Assembly (NCBI GenBank): GCA_013816695.1
Contig: JACDDZ010000012.1
Span: forward strand, 1-16,596
Length of the DNA stretch: 16,596 nt
From: Gemmatimonadaceae bacterium
GTDB lineage: Bacteria > Gemmatimonadota > Gemmatimonadetes > Gemmatimonadales > Gemmatimonadaceae
Reading direction: 5' to 3'
Both the position numbers and the translations under genes were made by a program. The notes under the pieces were generated by a model. That model saw only the letters and a list, made by a program, of their open reading frames with translations, ran no database searches and was not told where the DNA came from. This document shows positions 6,574 to 14,691 of this stretch, one piece after another (position 1 is the first letter of the stretch; every line of letters begins with the position of its first letter).

Positions 6574-7965
6574 ATGAAGTTGGCCATTCAGAGCGTAAGT
6601 CCTGTCAATAATGAGCTCATCAAGTCCTTCGTGGCAATGAATGCCTCCGAGGTTGAGCGCCGCGTGGCCGCGGCCGATGCCGCGTATCGCGCGCACCGGC
6701 GGAATTCGCCAGCATCGCGAGCTGCTGCAATGCACAGAGCCGGTGAGATCCTGCTGAATCGAAAGCATGAGTTTGGGCGCCTGATGACCATGGAGATGGG
6801 AAAGCCACTGTCGGCGGCCATCGCTGAAGTTGAGAAGTCAGCGACTGCGTGCATGTACTATGCGGAGAACGCAGAGCGGTTTCTTGCCGACCGCAAAGTT
6901 GCTGTGGAGGACGGTGAGGCATGGGTTGCATTTCAGCCCACCGGAGTCGTACTGGCGATAATGCCCTGGAACTTTCCCTTCTGGCAGGTCTTCCGGTTCG
7001 CCGCGCCCACCTTGATGACGGGGAATGCCGGACTGCTGAAGCATGCCTCAAATGTTCCTCAATGTGCATTGGCGATTGAAGCTGTTTTTCTCGAGGCGGG
7101 ATTCCCCGAGGGGATCTTTCAGACGCTACTGATACCTGCAAGCGGAGTGGATTCGCTGATCGCAGACCGCCGGATTACAGCGGTCACACTCACCGGAAGC
7201 GAAGGCGCGGGACGAGCGGTGGCCAGTGTCGCCGGCCGGAACCTGAAGAAGTGCGTTGTGGAACTAGGTGGGAGTGATCCGTTCATTGTGATGCCGTCGG
7301 CGATTCTTAGCGAAGCTGTTGAAACGGCGGTGACTGCTCGAATGATCAACAACGGACAGTCTTGTATTGCAGCCAAACGGTTCATTGTGCATCGAAAAAT
7401 TCATGACGCGTTCATCGAAGGATTCGTGAAAGCTGTTGAGTTGCTGAAGGTGGGTGACCCAATGGACCCGTCGGTGCAGATTGGCCCCCTGGCAACGGAG
7501 CAGGGTGTGGATGAACTCGAGAAGCAGGTAGAAACGACGGTTGCAGCGGGCGCGAGAGTCTTGACTGGTGGAAAGCGAAAGAGCGGAGCAGGGAACTTTT
7601 TTCAGCCGACAGTTCTCTCAGACATTCCCCTGGGGAGTCCGGCATCCGAAGACGAAATGTTTGGTCCCGTTGCGAGTGTTTTTCCGGCGAAGAATGTGGA
7701 GGACGCCATCGCCATCGCGAACAGCACCCGTTTCGGACTTGGAGCGTCTGTATGGACTAATGACGCAGTGGAGCGCGCCAGTTTCATCAGCGACATCCAG
7801 TCTGGACTTCTGTTCATCAATGGAATGGTCGCCTCGGATGCACGCCTTCCATTTGGCGGCGTGAAGGACTCGGGGTTCGGGAGAGAGCTCGGCGAATACG
7901 GAATTCACGAGTTCGTGAACATCAAGGCCGTGCGGGTGGTGCGAAAACAGGCCCGGGAAAAGTAA
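6574..7965 (+). CDS. NAD(P)-dependent aldehyde dehydrogenase, succinate-semialdehyde type
   Basis: The cytosolic enzyme has 463 residues and oxidises an aldehyde to the acid with NAD(P). Family motifs are all present: P-W-N-F-P-F-W-Q (131-138), K157 in L-K-H-A-S-N-V-P for cofactor binding, T-G-S-E near 207-210, the general base E230 in E-L-G-G-S-D-P-F, and the nucleophile C264 in G-Q-S-C-I-A. The K-H-A-S-N-V-P and E-L-G-G-S-D-P-F variants are typical of the Sad/YneI-like succinate-semialdehyde dehydrogenases, so succinate semialdehyde is the best guess, but substrate is not proven. ATG 6574 is preferred; TTG 6553 would add seven residues. Neither start has a strong Shine-Dalgarno sequence. 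The gene lies 22 bases after ada on the same strand, so co-transcription is plausible. Confidence 0.93.
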   Translation: MKLAIQSVSPVNNELIKSFVAMNASEVERRVAAADAAYRAHRRNSPASRAAAMHRAGEILLNRKHEFGRLMTMEMGKPLSAAIAEVEKSATACMYYAENAERFLADRKVAVEDGEAWVAFQPTGVVLAIMPWNFPFWQVFRFAAPTLMTGNAGLLKHASNVPQCALAIEAVFLEAGFPEGIFQTLLIPASGVDSLIADRRITAVTLTGSEGAGRAVASVAGRNLKKCVVELGGSDPFIVMPSAILSEAVETAVTARMINNGQSCIAAKRFIVHRKIHDAFIEGFVKAVELLKVGDPMDPSVQIGPLATEQGVDELEKQVETTVAAGARVLTGGKRKSGAGNFFQPTVLSDIPLGSPASEDEMFGPVASVFPAKNVEDAIAIANSTRFGLGASVWTNDAVERASFISDIQSGLLFINGMVASDARLPFGGVKDSGFGRELGEYGIHEFVNIKAVRVVRKQAREK

Positions 7966-8007
7966 AATTTGGGCTGAACAGGACCCCGGCTTGCAAGGTA
8001 TAAGCGT

Positions 8008-9030
8008 ATGTTCACAAGCGTTTTAAGGCACTTAAGGCACAATCGGCAGGTTAAGACCGGGATTGCACTCGGTCTTGTCGCTGTTGCCGCGTCTTTTACC
8101 GGAAACCGGATTTTTAACGGTCCTGCAGATGGCGTATCAAATGTGATCACTCAGGCAGTCTCGAACATCGCCAAAAACGTGGGACCGGGAACTCACTTGG
8201 GCTTCGATACCTATTCCTATCCGGGGGACCAGACCATGCTCGCCTGGCGAGACGAGTCGGTTCCGTTTGAATGGGTTGGCTTTTATCTGCCGGCACCCTG
8301 CCATAAAGATCCGTCCTGGAGCGGAAAGCGCGAAAAGCTCATGACGATGGGTTGGGGTTTGGCGGTGATCTATGTCGGTCAGCAGACCTGGGGATCCGTG
8401 CCTGGAGCCAAGCGGTATGTCACGAAGTACGTGACGAAATACCAGACAAAAACGGTGAAGGTTAGAGGCAAGCGTGTGAAAAAGCGCGTGGCCATAAAGG
8501 TGCCAGTTCGCACTGTGTTGGAACCCCGGGCGCGCCGGGGATCGTCCTGCGATGTGCAGCTTGTGTCAGCAGATCAGGGGACGAAGGATGCAAACGATGC
8601 AATCACAACAACTCTGGCAGAAGGTTTTGCGGCAGGTACTGTGATCTTTCTCGACGTGGAGCGCATGGAGAAAATTCCCACGCGAATGCGGGATTACTAC
8701 AAGAGCTGGACGGCGCGAGTTCTCGAAGACGGGCGATTCCGTCCGGGCTACTACACGCACAGCCACAACGCGGTGATGATTTTCTCGGATGTGAGCGACG
8801 TCTTCGACGCGGCGGGATTCAAGGAAGAGCCAAAATTCTGGGTTGCCGGCGGAAAGGGATTTTCAGAAGAGAAACTTCCGCAGGATGTTGGTCACGCGTT
8901 CGCGAACGTCTGGCAGGGTCTGCTCGACGTGGTCCAGACTCACAATGGTATCAGGCTACCTATAGACGTGAACGTTTCGCACGTTCCTTCGCCCTCGAGC
9001 AACTTGAATCTCCCAGTACTCACGGACTGA
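8008..9030 (+). CDS. Secreted or membrane-anchored DUF1906 (Rv2525c-like glycoside-hydrolase-like) protein
   Basis: The protein has 340 residues. A basic N-terminus followed by a hydrophobic stretch (about 17-31) suggests a signal peptide or anchor. The rest fits the DUF1906 / Rv2525c-like TIM-barrel family: G-F-D-T-Y near 65-69, W-V-G-F-Y-L near 89-94, I-Y-V-G-Q-Q near 121-126, and V-I-F-L-D-V-E near 212-218 with the acidic pair that corresponds to the family's putative active site. Enzyme activity in this family is not established. A basic, Tyr/Thr/Lys/Val-rich insertion (about 134-178) interrupts the barrel. The ATG has AAGG nine bases upstream. The gene follows the aldehyde dehydrogenase by 42 bases and is one base from the COG4705-type membrane protein gene, which suggests co-expression. 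Role in the envelope is inference. Confidence 0.8.
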   Translation: MFTSVLRHLRHNRQVKTGIALGLVAVAASFTGNRIFNGPADGVSNVITQAVSNIAKNVGPGTHLGFDTYSYPGDQTMLAWRDESVPFEWVGFYLPAPCHKDPSWSGKREKLMTMGWGLAVIYVGQQTWGSVPGAKRYVTKYVTKYQTKTVKVRGKRVKKRVAIKVPVRTVLEPRARRGSSCDVQLVSADQGTKDANDAITTTLAEGFAAGTVIFLDVERMEKIPTRMRDYYKSWTARVLEDGRFRPGYYTHSHNAVMIFSDVSDVFDAAGFKEEPKFWVAGGKGFSEEKLPQDVGHAFANVWQGLLDVVQTHNGIRLPIDVNVSHVPSPSSNLNLPVLTD

Positions 9031-9031
9031 C

Positions 9032-9808
9032 TTGGCGACTGATCGCACAGCAGGCGAGAAGGCAACTTTCGCCTTAAGCAAAGTCCCGCAAATCACGATC
9101 GCGTTCTGGATTGTGAAGATTCTTGCGACAACTGTTGGAGAGACGGGCGGGGACGCGCTTTCCATGACGCTCGACCTGGGTTATGCAGTCAGCACCGTCA
9201 TCTTTTTCGCATTTTTTTGCGTGGCCCTCATAGGGCAGATTGCGACCACTCGGTATCACCCATTCGCATACTGGGCAGTCGTCGTTGCTACAACAACCGT
9301 GGGAACGACTACATCGGACTATCTGGATCGCACTGCGGGGCTCGGATATGTCGCATCATCCATCGCCGAGCTAGCGCTGGTCATCGCCATTCTTGCAATC
9401 TGGCGTGCGACCACAGGCAGCATCGCGGTGGACCGGATAACGACCAGGCGAAACGAGCTTTTCTACTGGGTGACGATCCTGGTGTCGAACACGCTTGGCA
9501 CTGCGCTGGGCGATTTTGCAGCCAGTTCAACGGGGCTGGGGTTTGGAGGCGGGGCGTTGGTATTTGCAGCGCTGCTCGCGCTCATAGCCGCCGCACATTA
9601 CTTCACGAAACTTTCGCGTGCCGTGCTATTCTGGGCTGCATACGTGCTCACCCGTCCGCTCGGAGCGACTGTCGGGGACGTGCTGACAAAACCGACGACG
9701 GAAGGCGGACTCGATCTCAGCCGCATTGCGTCGTCATTTGTCATACTTGCCCTGATGGTTATTGTGATCCTTGCAACGTCACTACGGAAACGAAGCGCCT
9801 TAAAGTGA
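9032..9808 (+). CDS. COG4705-type multi-pass membrane protein with four internal repeats
   Basis: The integral membrane protein has 258 residues and matches the uncharacterised COG4705 family, whose N-terminus reads K-V-P-Q-x-T-x-x-F-W-x-x-K-I-L-x-T-T-V-G-E-T. Four related units are visible: T-T-V-G-E-T-G-G-D, T-T-V-G-T-T-T-S-D, N-T-L-G-T-A-L-G-D and R-P-L-G-A-T-V-G-D. Each is followed by a G-L-G/G-L-D stretch and a hydrophobic helix, giving about eight membrane segments. Its function is unknown. A TTG at 9032 is the only usable start, because a stop lies in frame at 9005. It comes one base after the DUF1906 stop, which points to translational coupling. The 3' end overlaps the convergent DUF5916 gene by nine bases. 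Confidence 0.8.
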   Translation: MATDRTAGEKATFALSKVPQITIAFWIVKILATTVGETGGDALSMTLDLGYAVSTVIFFAFFCVALIGQIATTRYHPFAYWAVVVATTTVGTTTSDYLDRTAGLGYVASSIAELALVIAILAIWRATTGSIAVDRITTRRNELFYWVTILVSNTLGTALGDFAASSTGLGFGGGALVFAALLALIAAAHYFTKLSRAVLFWAAYVLTRPLGATVGDVLTKPTTEGGLDLSRIASSFVILALMVIVILATSLRKRSALK

Positions 9809-12559
9809 GATCCAGTAGGTCGCCTTCACAAGAAAGATATTATCCGGATGCGCGCTAAACAGCGCCTCGCGATCGCGGCTGAAATTAAAGTCTCCGACCG
9901 CCGCGGTACCCGAACGGCTCTGCTGCCATACGAAGAAGAGTGTCGAGCCCGGCTTGTACTCCCAGCGCATTACGGCATTACCCCGCAATGAGCGGAAATT
10001 GAATGTCGGATTAAAAAACGAGATCGGTTGCGCCGGTCCTGCACCGTCTGCGTCGATAGTGTAGCGGGTGGAACCCCCGACCTGCGTTGAAGTGACCTGC
10101 GCCGGAGTGAAGTCGTGCAGCGTAGACTGCCGTGGAGCAACGAACTCGCGGAATTTCGTGTAGTCAGCGGCAACGATTAACGGCTGAGCAAACACTTCGA
10201 GCGTCAGCGCGGGTGTGAAGGTCACGTTTGTGCGCGTGCTCATTGCGAACTGTTTCTGCCGGAGTCCGGCGAAGATATACCTCCTTCCGAAGAAACTCCT
10301 GGCCGTGGAGTCAGCTCCAGACGTCACGAACTGGGCAGCGCTCCAGTTACGGACAAACTGCGGGCCCACAGAAAGCTGGACATTGGACGAAGGCTTGTAG
10401 GTCACATTGAAGTTGACCTGATAGTTGTCTTCCTCGTGCTCCCTCATACGGTATGCGGGACTTGCAGAGAACGAGATCTTCTTTCTCGCGTCAGTGTTCC
10501 ATGATGTGTTGAAGAACCAGTAGCCGAAGGTACGGAGCACGGGGCCGCCGCGGGAAATCCGTTCGTCGAAAACCTCCGGGCTGCGAATGACGAATGCGCT
10601 GGCACCCCAGAAATTCCTGAGCTGCGTGAACATTCCCGCTGCAATCTGGCGGTCATTCAGGTCCCCGCCATAATTGAACTGCTGCTGCGCGCTCAGCACG
10701 GCGAAATAGTTTCGGAAGATTCTGCCTGGCTTGGTGACCGACTTGGCGATGTTCATGTTCATCCAGAAATAATCGGCACGATCGAGAAACGATATATCGT
10801 TCACTTCGAATCCGGGGCTGCGGTAGTTAACCATCGCCTCGCCAAGGTAGGTCCCCGCCTCTTTCGCTACGCGGGCATATCCCGCGTAGCCTCGGAGCTT
10901 TTGCGCCGTTGGGTCGTAGCTCCTTGAAAAAAACCCGTTTTCTGCCGCGTCCCTGTCCGGACGTTGAAAATAGCGCGCACTCGAGCGCTGCAGTCGATCT
11001 ATGGCGGTCGCTGATCCATGCACGTCGGAAAGCGCATACTGACCGAAGAAAGTGTATTCGCGATTCTTTTTTGATGTGAACCAGTCGAAGCCCAGCTCCC
11101 GCGCGCTACTCGACAGCCTCGCATCCACAAGCGAGTCACTGCTGAAACGATCGACGGACGTCGCGATCAGGCCAACGCTATGCGCACCGCCCTGGAAGTC
11201 CTTACGCGGACGGAATACAAAATAGTTTGTAAGCGGCTCCACCTCGGCCGTGGACTCAACGAGAGCACCGCCCACGCTGCGAATCACGCGAGCGGTTTCA
11301 CGACGCGTGACTGCGTCGAGCATTCCAACGAGCACGTTGTTGGCAGTCCGGCCCGTGACCTTTCCAGCCGCGAGAATGGTCGCGTTTTCAGGTTGGTCAA
11401 CGTAAGTCGCGGAAGGAAACAACTGGGGCGCCCGGCCGAGCCGGCGCGTGTAGAACACCTGGAGGTTCGAAACATTGCTGCAGAAGAAGCAGCTAAAGTT
11501 TCCAAACGCGAACGCGTTCTGGCCCTCGATGAAGAAGGGACGTCGCTCCTGGAAGAAGGTCTCGAACGCTGAAAGGTTCACGACCGCAGGATCGACCTCG
11601 ACCTGACCAAAATCGGGGTTGAAAGTCGCGTTGAGTGTAAGGTTCGACGTAAGCCGGTATTTCAGGTCTCCTCCGATGCGATAGTCAGAATCGTTGGACT
11701 TGGTAAATGGATTGGTGGCGTCCGCCGGACGGATATAGCGGGAGCGGCCCACGACATAGGGCAGCAGCTCTGCGCCTTTTGGCCGGCTATTGATCTCGAT
11801 TCCTTCGATGTGACCGTAGCGCTGCGGGCCGCCACTTTCATTGTTGGCCCACCACGCAAAATGCGAACGCTCATTCAGGCGGTGCTCAAATCGAATTATC
11901 TGGACGCCCCAGATCTGCTGCTTCGCGACTGAAAAATTCAGCTGGCTGTACGGAATTCTGAGTTCGGCCGTCCATCCAAGTGAATCGATCTTCGTCGCTG
12001 ATTCCCAGACGGCATCCCAGGTTGGATCCCCGGTTCCGTCGCGCTTGGAATTGGAAGGATTCACCCAGAAGTTGAATGTCGACTGGTGGGAGTGGTAACT
12101 GTCGATGTAGAAAATCAAAAGGTCACTGTCATTCTCGCTCATCGCATCCCGTCGCATCAGCCGCGAGCGAACACCTCTTGCACCTTCAGTGTCATACATG
12201 CGCGCGCCGATGTAGAGAGCATCATCATCGTAGGCGAATCGAATTTCGGTTTTTTGTGTCGCCGGCTTGCCTTCGTCCGGTTGCGACTGGCGAAAATCCG
12301 TGGCCGGAGCGGGTGTCTGCCAAACTGCTTCATCGAGATTTCCGTCAACACTCACTTTTCCGCTCAACCTGACCGCTTTCACTGAAGGCGCTGGCGTAGG
12401 ATGAACACCTCTGGCTGGTGGCGCCTGAGCCAACAAACTACTCGCAGGAGCGATGAGCAGAGCCACAACAGCGAAGACGAAAATTCCTGACGAACGACGA
12501 AGTGACATTTGCCTGGTTACCCGGGAATGAGATTGGTCGGAACTCAAACGCTTCTTCAT
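9800..12559 (-). CDS. DUF5916 outer-membrane beta-barrel protein with CBM9-like N-terminal domain
   Basis: The protein has 919 residues. A long basic N-terminus precedes a signal peptide core (about 25-44) with cleavage near LLAQ. A carbohydrate-binding family 9-like domain follows (about 62-255; V-D-G-N-L-D-E-A-V-W near 71-80). The DUF5916 barrel region has its hallmark N-P-D-F-G-Q-V-E-V-D-P (314-324) and F-F-Q-E-R-R-P-F-F-I-E-G (335-346). The chain ends in aromatic-rich strands (T-Y-W-I-S-L), consistent with an outer-membrane barrel. A C-F-F-C motif (C357, C360) follows the hallmark. The likely role is ligand capture or passage at the outer membrane; the substrate is unknown. An in-frame ATG at 12508 (M18) would leave a normal signal peptide with a weak AGG upstream, so the start may be there. 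It is divergent from the TolB-like gene. Confidence 0.87.
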   Translation of the reverse strand: MKKRLSSDQSHSRVTRQMSLRRSSGIFVFAVVALLIAPASSLLAQAPPARGVHPTPAPSVKAVRLSGKVSVDGNLDEAVWQTPAPATDFRQSQPDEGKPATQKTEIRFAYDDDALYIGARMYDTEGARGVRSRLMRRDAMSENDSDLLIFYIDSYHSHQSTFNFWVNPSNSKRDGTGDPTWDAVWESATKIDSLGWTAELRIPYSQLNFSVAKQQIWGVQIIRFEHRLNERSHFAWWANNESGGPQRYGHIEGIEINSRPKGAELLPYVVGRSRYIRPADATNPFTKSNDSDYRIGGDLKYRLTSNLTLNATFNPDFGQVEVDPAVVNLSAFETFFQERRPFFIEGQNAFAFGNFSCFFCSNVSNLQVFYTRRLGRAPQLFPSATYVDQPENATILAAGKVTGRTANNVLVGMLDAVTRRETARVIRSVGGALVESTAEVEPLTNYFVFRPRKDFQGGAHSVGLIATSVDRFSSDSLVDARLSSSARELGFDWFTSKKNREYTFFGQYALSDVHGSATAIDRLQRSSARYFQRPDRDAAENGFFSRSYDPTAQKLRGYAGYARVAKEAGTYLGEAMVNYRSPGFEVNDISFLDRADYFWMNMNIAKSVTKPGRIFRNYFAVLSAQQQFNYGGDLNDRQIAAGMFTQLRNFWGASAFVIRSPEVFDERISRGGPVLRTFGYWFFNTSWNTDARKKISFSASPAYRMREHEEDNYQVNFNVTYKPSSNVQLSVGPQFVRNWSAAQFVTSGADSTARSFFGRRYIFAGLRQKQFAMSTRTNVTFTPALTLEVFAQPLIVAADYTKFREFVAPRQSTLHDFTPAQVTSTQVGGSTRYTIDADGAGPAQPISFFNPTFNFRSLRGNAVMRWEYKPGSTLFFVWQQSRSGTAAVGDFNFSRDREALFSAHPDNIFLVKATYWISL

Positions 12560-12597
12560 TAGAACGCGGGAAACCGCAAATGGTTTTACCCGACATC

Positions 12598-12613
12598 AAC
12601 ATAAACGGATGTT
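12598..12613. repeat. Short inverted repeat in the divergent DUF5916/TolB-like spacer
   Basis: AACAT (12598-12602) is inverted as ATGTT (12609-12613) around a six-base centre. It sits in the middle of the 84-base spacer (12560-12643) between two divergent genes, where an operator could act on both. A second small stem, GCGG-GAAA-CCGC, is at 12566-12577. I see no convincing -35/-10 pair. Confidence 0.25.
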
Positions 12614-12643
12614 ACAACTAATTCCGCATAGTACTTTGTATCT

Positions 12644-13732
12644 ATGAGAATTGACTTTCTTGCGCTTTGGGGCGCTGTTTTAGTGTCTACTGCCTGTTCG
12701 CAGGCGCCCATTTCGGCCTTAAATCCCGACGTTTCGCCCACTCTGCTTGGAGGCACTCCAACGCTTATCAGCGCGGCCGGGGGAGAGGTTCACTTCGCGA
12801 CCGTGCGCCAGATCACATTCGCAGGTGAGAACGCCGAAGCGTATTTCAGCGGAGACGGTCAGTGGATCACCTTTCAGGCGACCCACGGAGATCACCCATG
12901 CGACCAGCAGTGGGTGATGCGAGCGGATGGCTCGAACCTGCGCCGCATTTCCGACGGCCGTGGAAAGACCACATGCGGCTGGTTTTTCCCAGGCTCGAAA
13001 AAACTGCTCTTCGCGTCGACAAGCGCGCACGATGCCGTTTGCCCGGTAAGGCCCGATCCTTCCAAAGGATACGTATGGCCGTTGGATCGCTACGACATTT
13101 ACACTGTCAATCGTGACGGCAGCGAACTCAAGCGCCTCACACACAACGACGTGTATACCGCCGAGAGCGTTCTTTCGCCCGATGGAAAGCGAATTGTTTT
13201 CACTTCGTTGAAGGATGGAGATCTCGACATCTACACAATGAACGTTGACGGATCGAATGTTCGTCGCCTGACCAATACGCCTGGCTATGATGGTGGTGCA
13301 TGGTGGTCACCTGATGGAAAGGAACTTGTGTATCGCTCGAATCATCCGCGCGAGGGTCCGGAGCTGCAGCAGTATCGGGATTACCTTGCGCAGGGCCTGG
13401 TCCGGCCAAGCAAGGTCGAGCTGTTCCTTATGAACGCCGATGGTTCCAACCAGCGACAGATTACCAACCTTGGCGGTGCCAACTTCGGTCCGTCTTGGAC
13501 GCCGGATGGAAAGCGAATTGTTTTCTCGTCGAACTACAAGAATCCGCGCAGTGGGAATTTCGACCTGTACACAGTGAACCGGGATGGATCCGGACTCGAG
13601 CAGCTGACGTTTGACGAGTCGTTCGACGGATTCCCGATGTTCAGCCCGGACGGTAAGAAACTGATCTGGGCATCGAATCGCCACGCCAATAAACCCAACG
13701 AAACCAACCTGTTCATCGCGGACTGGCAATAG
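12644..13732 (+). CDS. TolB-like PD40 beta-propeller protein, possible lipoprotein
   Basis: The protein has 362 residues. The short hydrophobic N-terminus ends in V-S-T-A-C18, a weak lipobox, so it may be a lipoprotein or simply exported. The remainder is made of TolB/WD40-like PD40 blades with the signature S-P-D-G-K-x-(I/L)-x-(F/Y)-x-S, clearest near 179-189, 222-232, 286-296 and 334-344, alternating with D-(I/L)-Y-T-x-N-x-D-G-S-x-x-x-x-L-T. Roughly six blades fit. Such propellers bind proteins or peptides in the periplasm; a specific role is unknown. It lacks the N-terminal domain of true TolB, and no pal or tol genes are near, so I do not call it TolB. No Shine-Dalgarno sequence precedes ATG 12644. 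Its stop overlaps the GTG of the methyltransferase gene by one base. Confidence 0.87.
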   Translation: MRIDFLALWGAVLVSTACSQAPISALNPDVSPTLLGGTPTLISAAGGEVHFATVRQITFAGENAEAYFSGDGQWITFQATHGDHPCDQQWVMRADGSNLRRISDGRGKTTCGWFFPGSKKLLFASTSAHDAVCPVRPDPSKGYVWPLDRYDIYTVNRDGSELKRLTHNDVYTAESVLSPDGKRIVFTSLKDGDLDIYTMNVDGSNVRRLTNTPGYDGGAWWSPDGKELVYRSNHPREGPELQQYRDYLAQGLVRPSKVELFLMNADGSNQRQITNLGGANFGPSWTPDGKRIVFSSNYKNPRSGNFDLYTVNRDGSGLEQLTFDESFDGFPMFSPDGKKLIWASNRHANKPNETNLFIADWQ

Positions 13733-14604
13733 TGACCAACGCAGGACAAATAGAGAACGTTTCCGACACTGCACTTTGGGTGGCGGAATACCGCGCAATG
13801 GAAACGTCGCGCACCGATGCGATTTTCAACGATCCCTTTGCAGCACGCCTCTCGGGTGAACGCGGGCGGGCGATTGTTTCGAGAATGCCGCGCGGGAAGG
13901 AGATGGCCTGGCCCATGATCGTCCGGACCAAGGTGTTCGACGAGGTTGTACTTGATTACACCAAGAATCACGGTGTAGACCTGGTCGTAAATCTGGCGGC
14001 CGGTCTGGACGCAAGGCCATGGCGGCTGGATCTCCCACCAACGCTACACTGGGTGGATGTTGACCTGCCGGGAATTCTCAATCACAAGGCACGCGAGCTT
14101 GCGGGTGAAACTCCACGCTGCAGTTACGAAGCCGTGACCATGGATCTTCGAGATGAACCCCGTCGGCGCGCACTATTCTCCCAACTTGGTGCGAGGCATT
14201 CCCGCGCGCTTATCCTCGCAGAGGGGCTCTTTGTTTACCTGCCCCCGGAAGCTGTTGGCGCGCTCATCACCGACCTGCATACCCAGGCTTCATTCCGCTG
14301 GATGATGATCGACCTCGCCAGCCCGCGCCTGCTGCAGATGATAAACAGAATGTGGGGCAAGGGTGTGCAAAACGGGAATGCTCCATTCCTGTTCGCGCCT
14401 GCCGACGGGACGAAATTCTTTGAGCGGTACGGATGGAAAGAGCTCCGATACATCCCGAGCATGGTTGAGGCACGCCGGCTCAAGCGCGAGATGCGCATGA
14501 TGTGGCTGTGGCGAATTGTGATGAAACTGTATCCGCCGAAGATCAGGAACGAGATGAAACGGTTTTCCGGCATGGTGATTCTCGACCGCATCCAGGATTC
14601 ATAA
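13732..14604 (+). CDS. Class I SAM-dependent methyltransferase, leucine carboxyl methyltransferase (LCMT/COG3315) type
   Basis: The cytosolic protein has 290 residues. Family motifs appear in order: S-D-T-A-L-W-V-A-E-Y-R-A-M-E (11-24) with D-P-F-A (34-37), the SAM-binding loop V-V-N-L-A-A-G-L-D-A-R-P-W-R-L (85-99), the acidic strand W-V-D-V-D-L-P (107-113), and A-E-G-L-F-V-Y-L (163-170). The family transfers methyl groups from SAM to diverse substrates, including carboxyl groups and polyketides; the substrate here cannot be told. GTG 13732 is the start because the next in-frame ATG (13798) would remove the conserved N-terminal motif. The GTG shares its first base with the TAG of the TolB-like gene, so translation is likely coupled. 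The C-terminus is strongly basic (R-R-L-K-R-E). Confidence 0.9.
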   Translation: MTNAGQIENVSDTALWVAEYRAMETSRTDAIFNDPFAARLSGERGRAIVSRMPRGKEMAWPMIVRTKVFDEVVLDYTKNHGVDLVVNLAAGLDARPWRLDLPPTLHWVDVDLPGILNHKARELAGETPRCSYEAVTMDLRDEPRRRALFSQLGARHSRALILAEGLFVYLPPEAVGALITDLHTQASFRWMMIDLASPRLLQMINRMWGKGVQNGNAPFLFAPADGTKFFERYGWKELRYIPSMVEARRLKREMRMMWLWRIVMKLYPPKIRNEMKRFSGMVILDRIQDS

Positions 14605-14691
14605 AGCGCGCGCACCTGCTTTCAGTCAGCTTGGCCCATCGTTCGGGCTACGTCGACTTCGCCCTCAAGCTCGGGCTGATGACCGAGAACA

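Noticed and set aside
7975..8004. TGAAC - 17 bases - GGTATAA before the DUF1906 gene, resembling the sigma operon promoter
   Set aside because: The -10-like box ends only three bases before ATG 8008, so transcription would start inside the gene. The AAGG within it fits better as a ribosome-binding site.
9217..9858. Plus-strand frame of 213 codons inside the COG4705-type gene
   Set aside because: Cys/His/Arg-rich frame-shifted shadow of the membrane protein gene, with no start signal.
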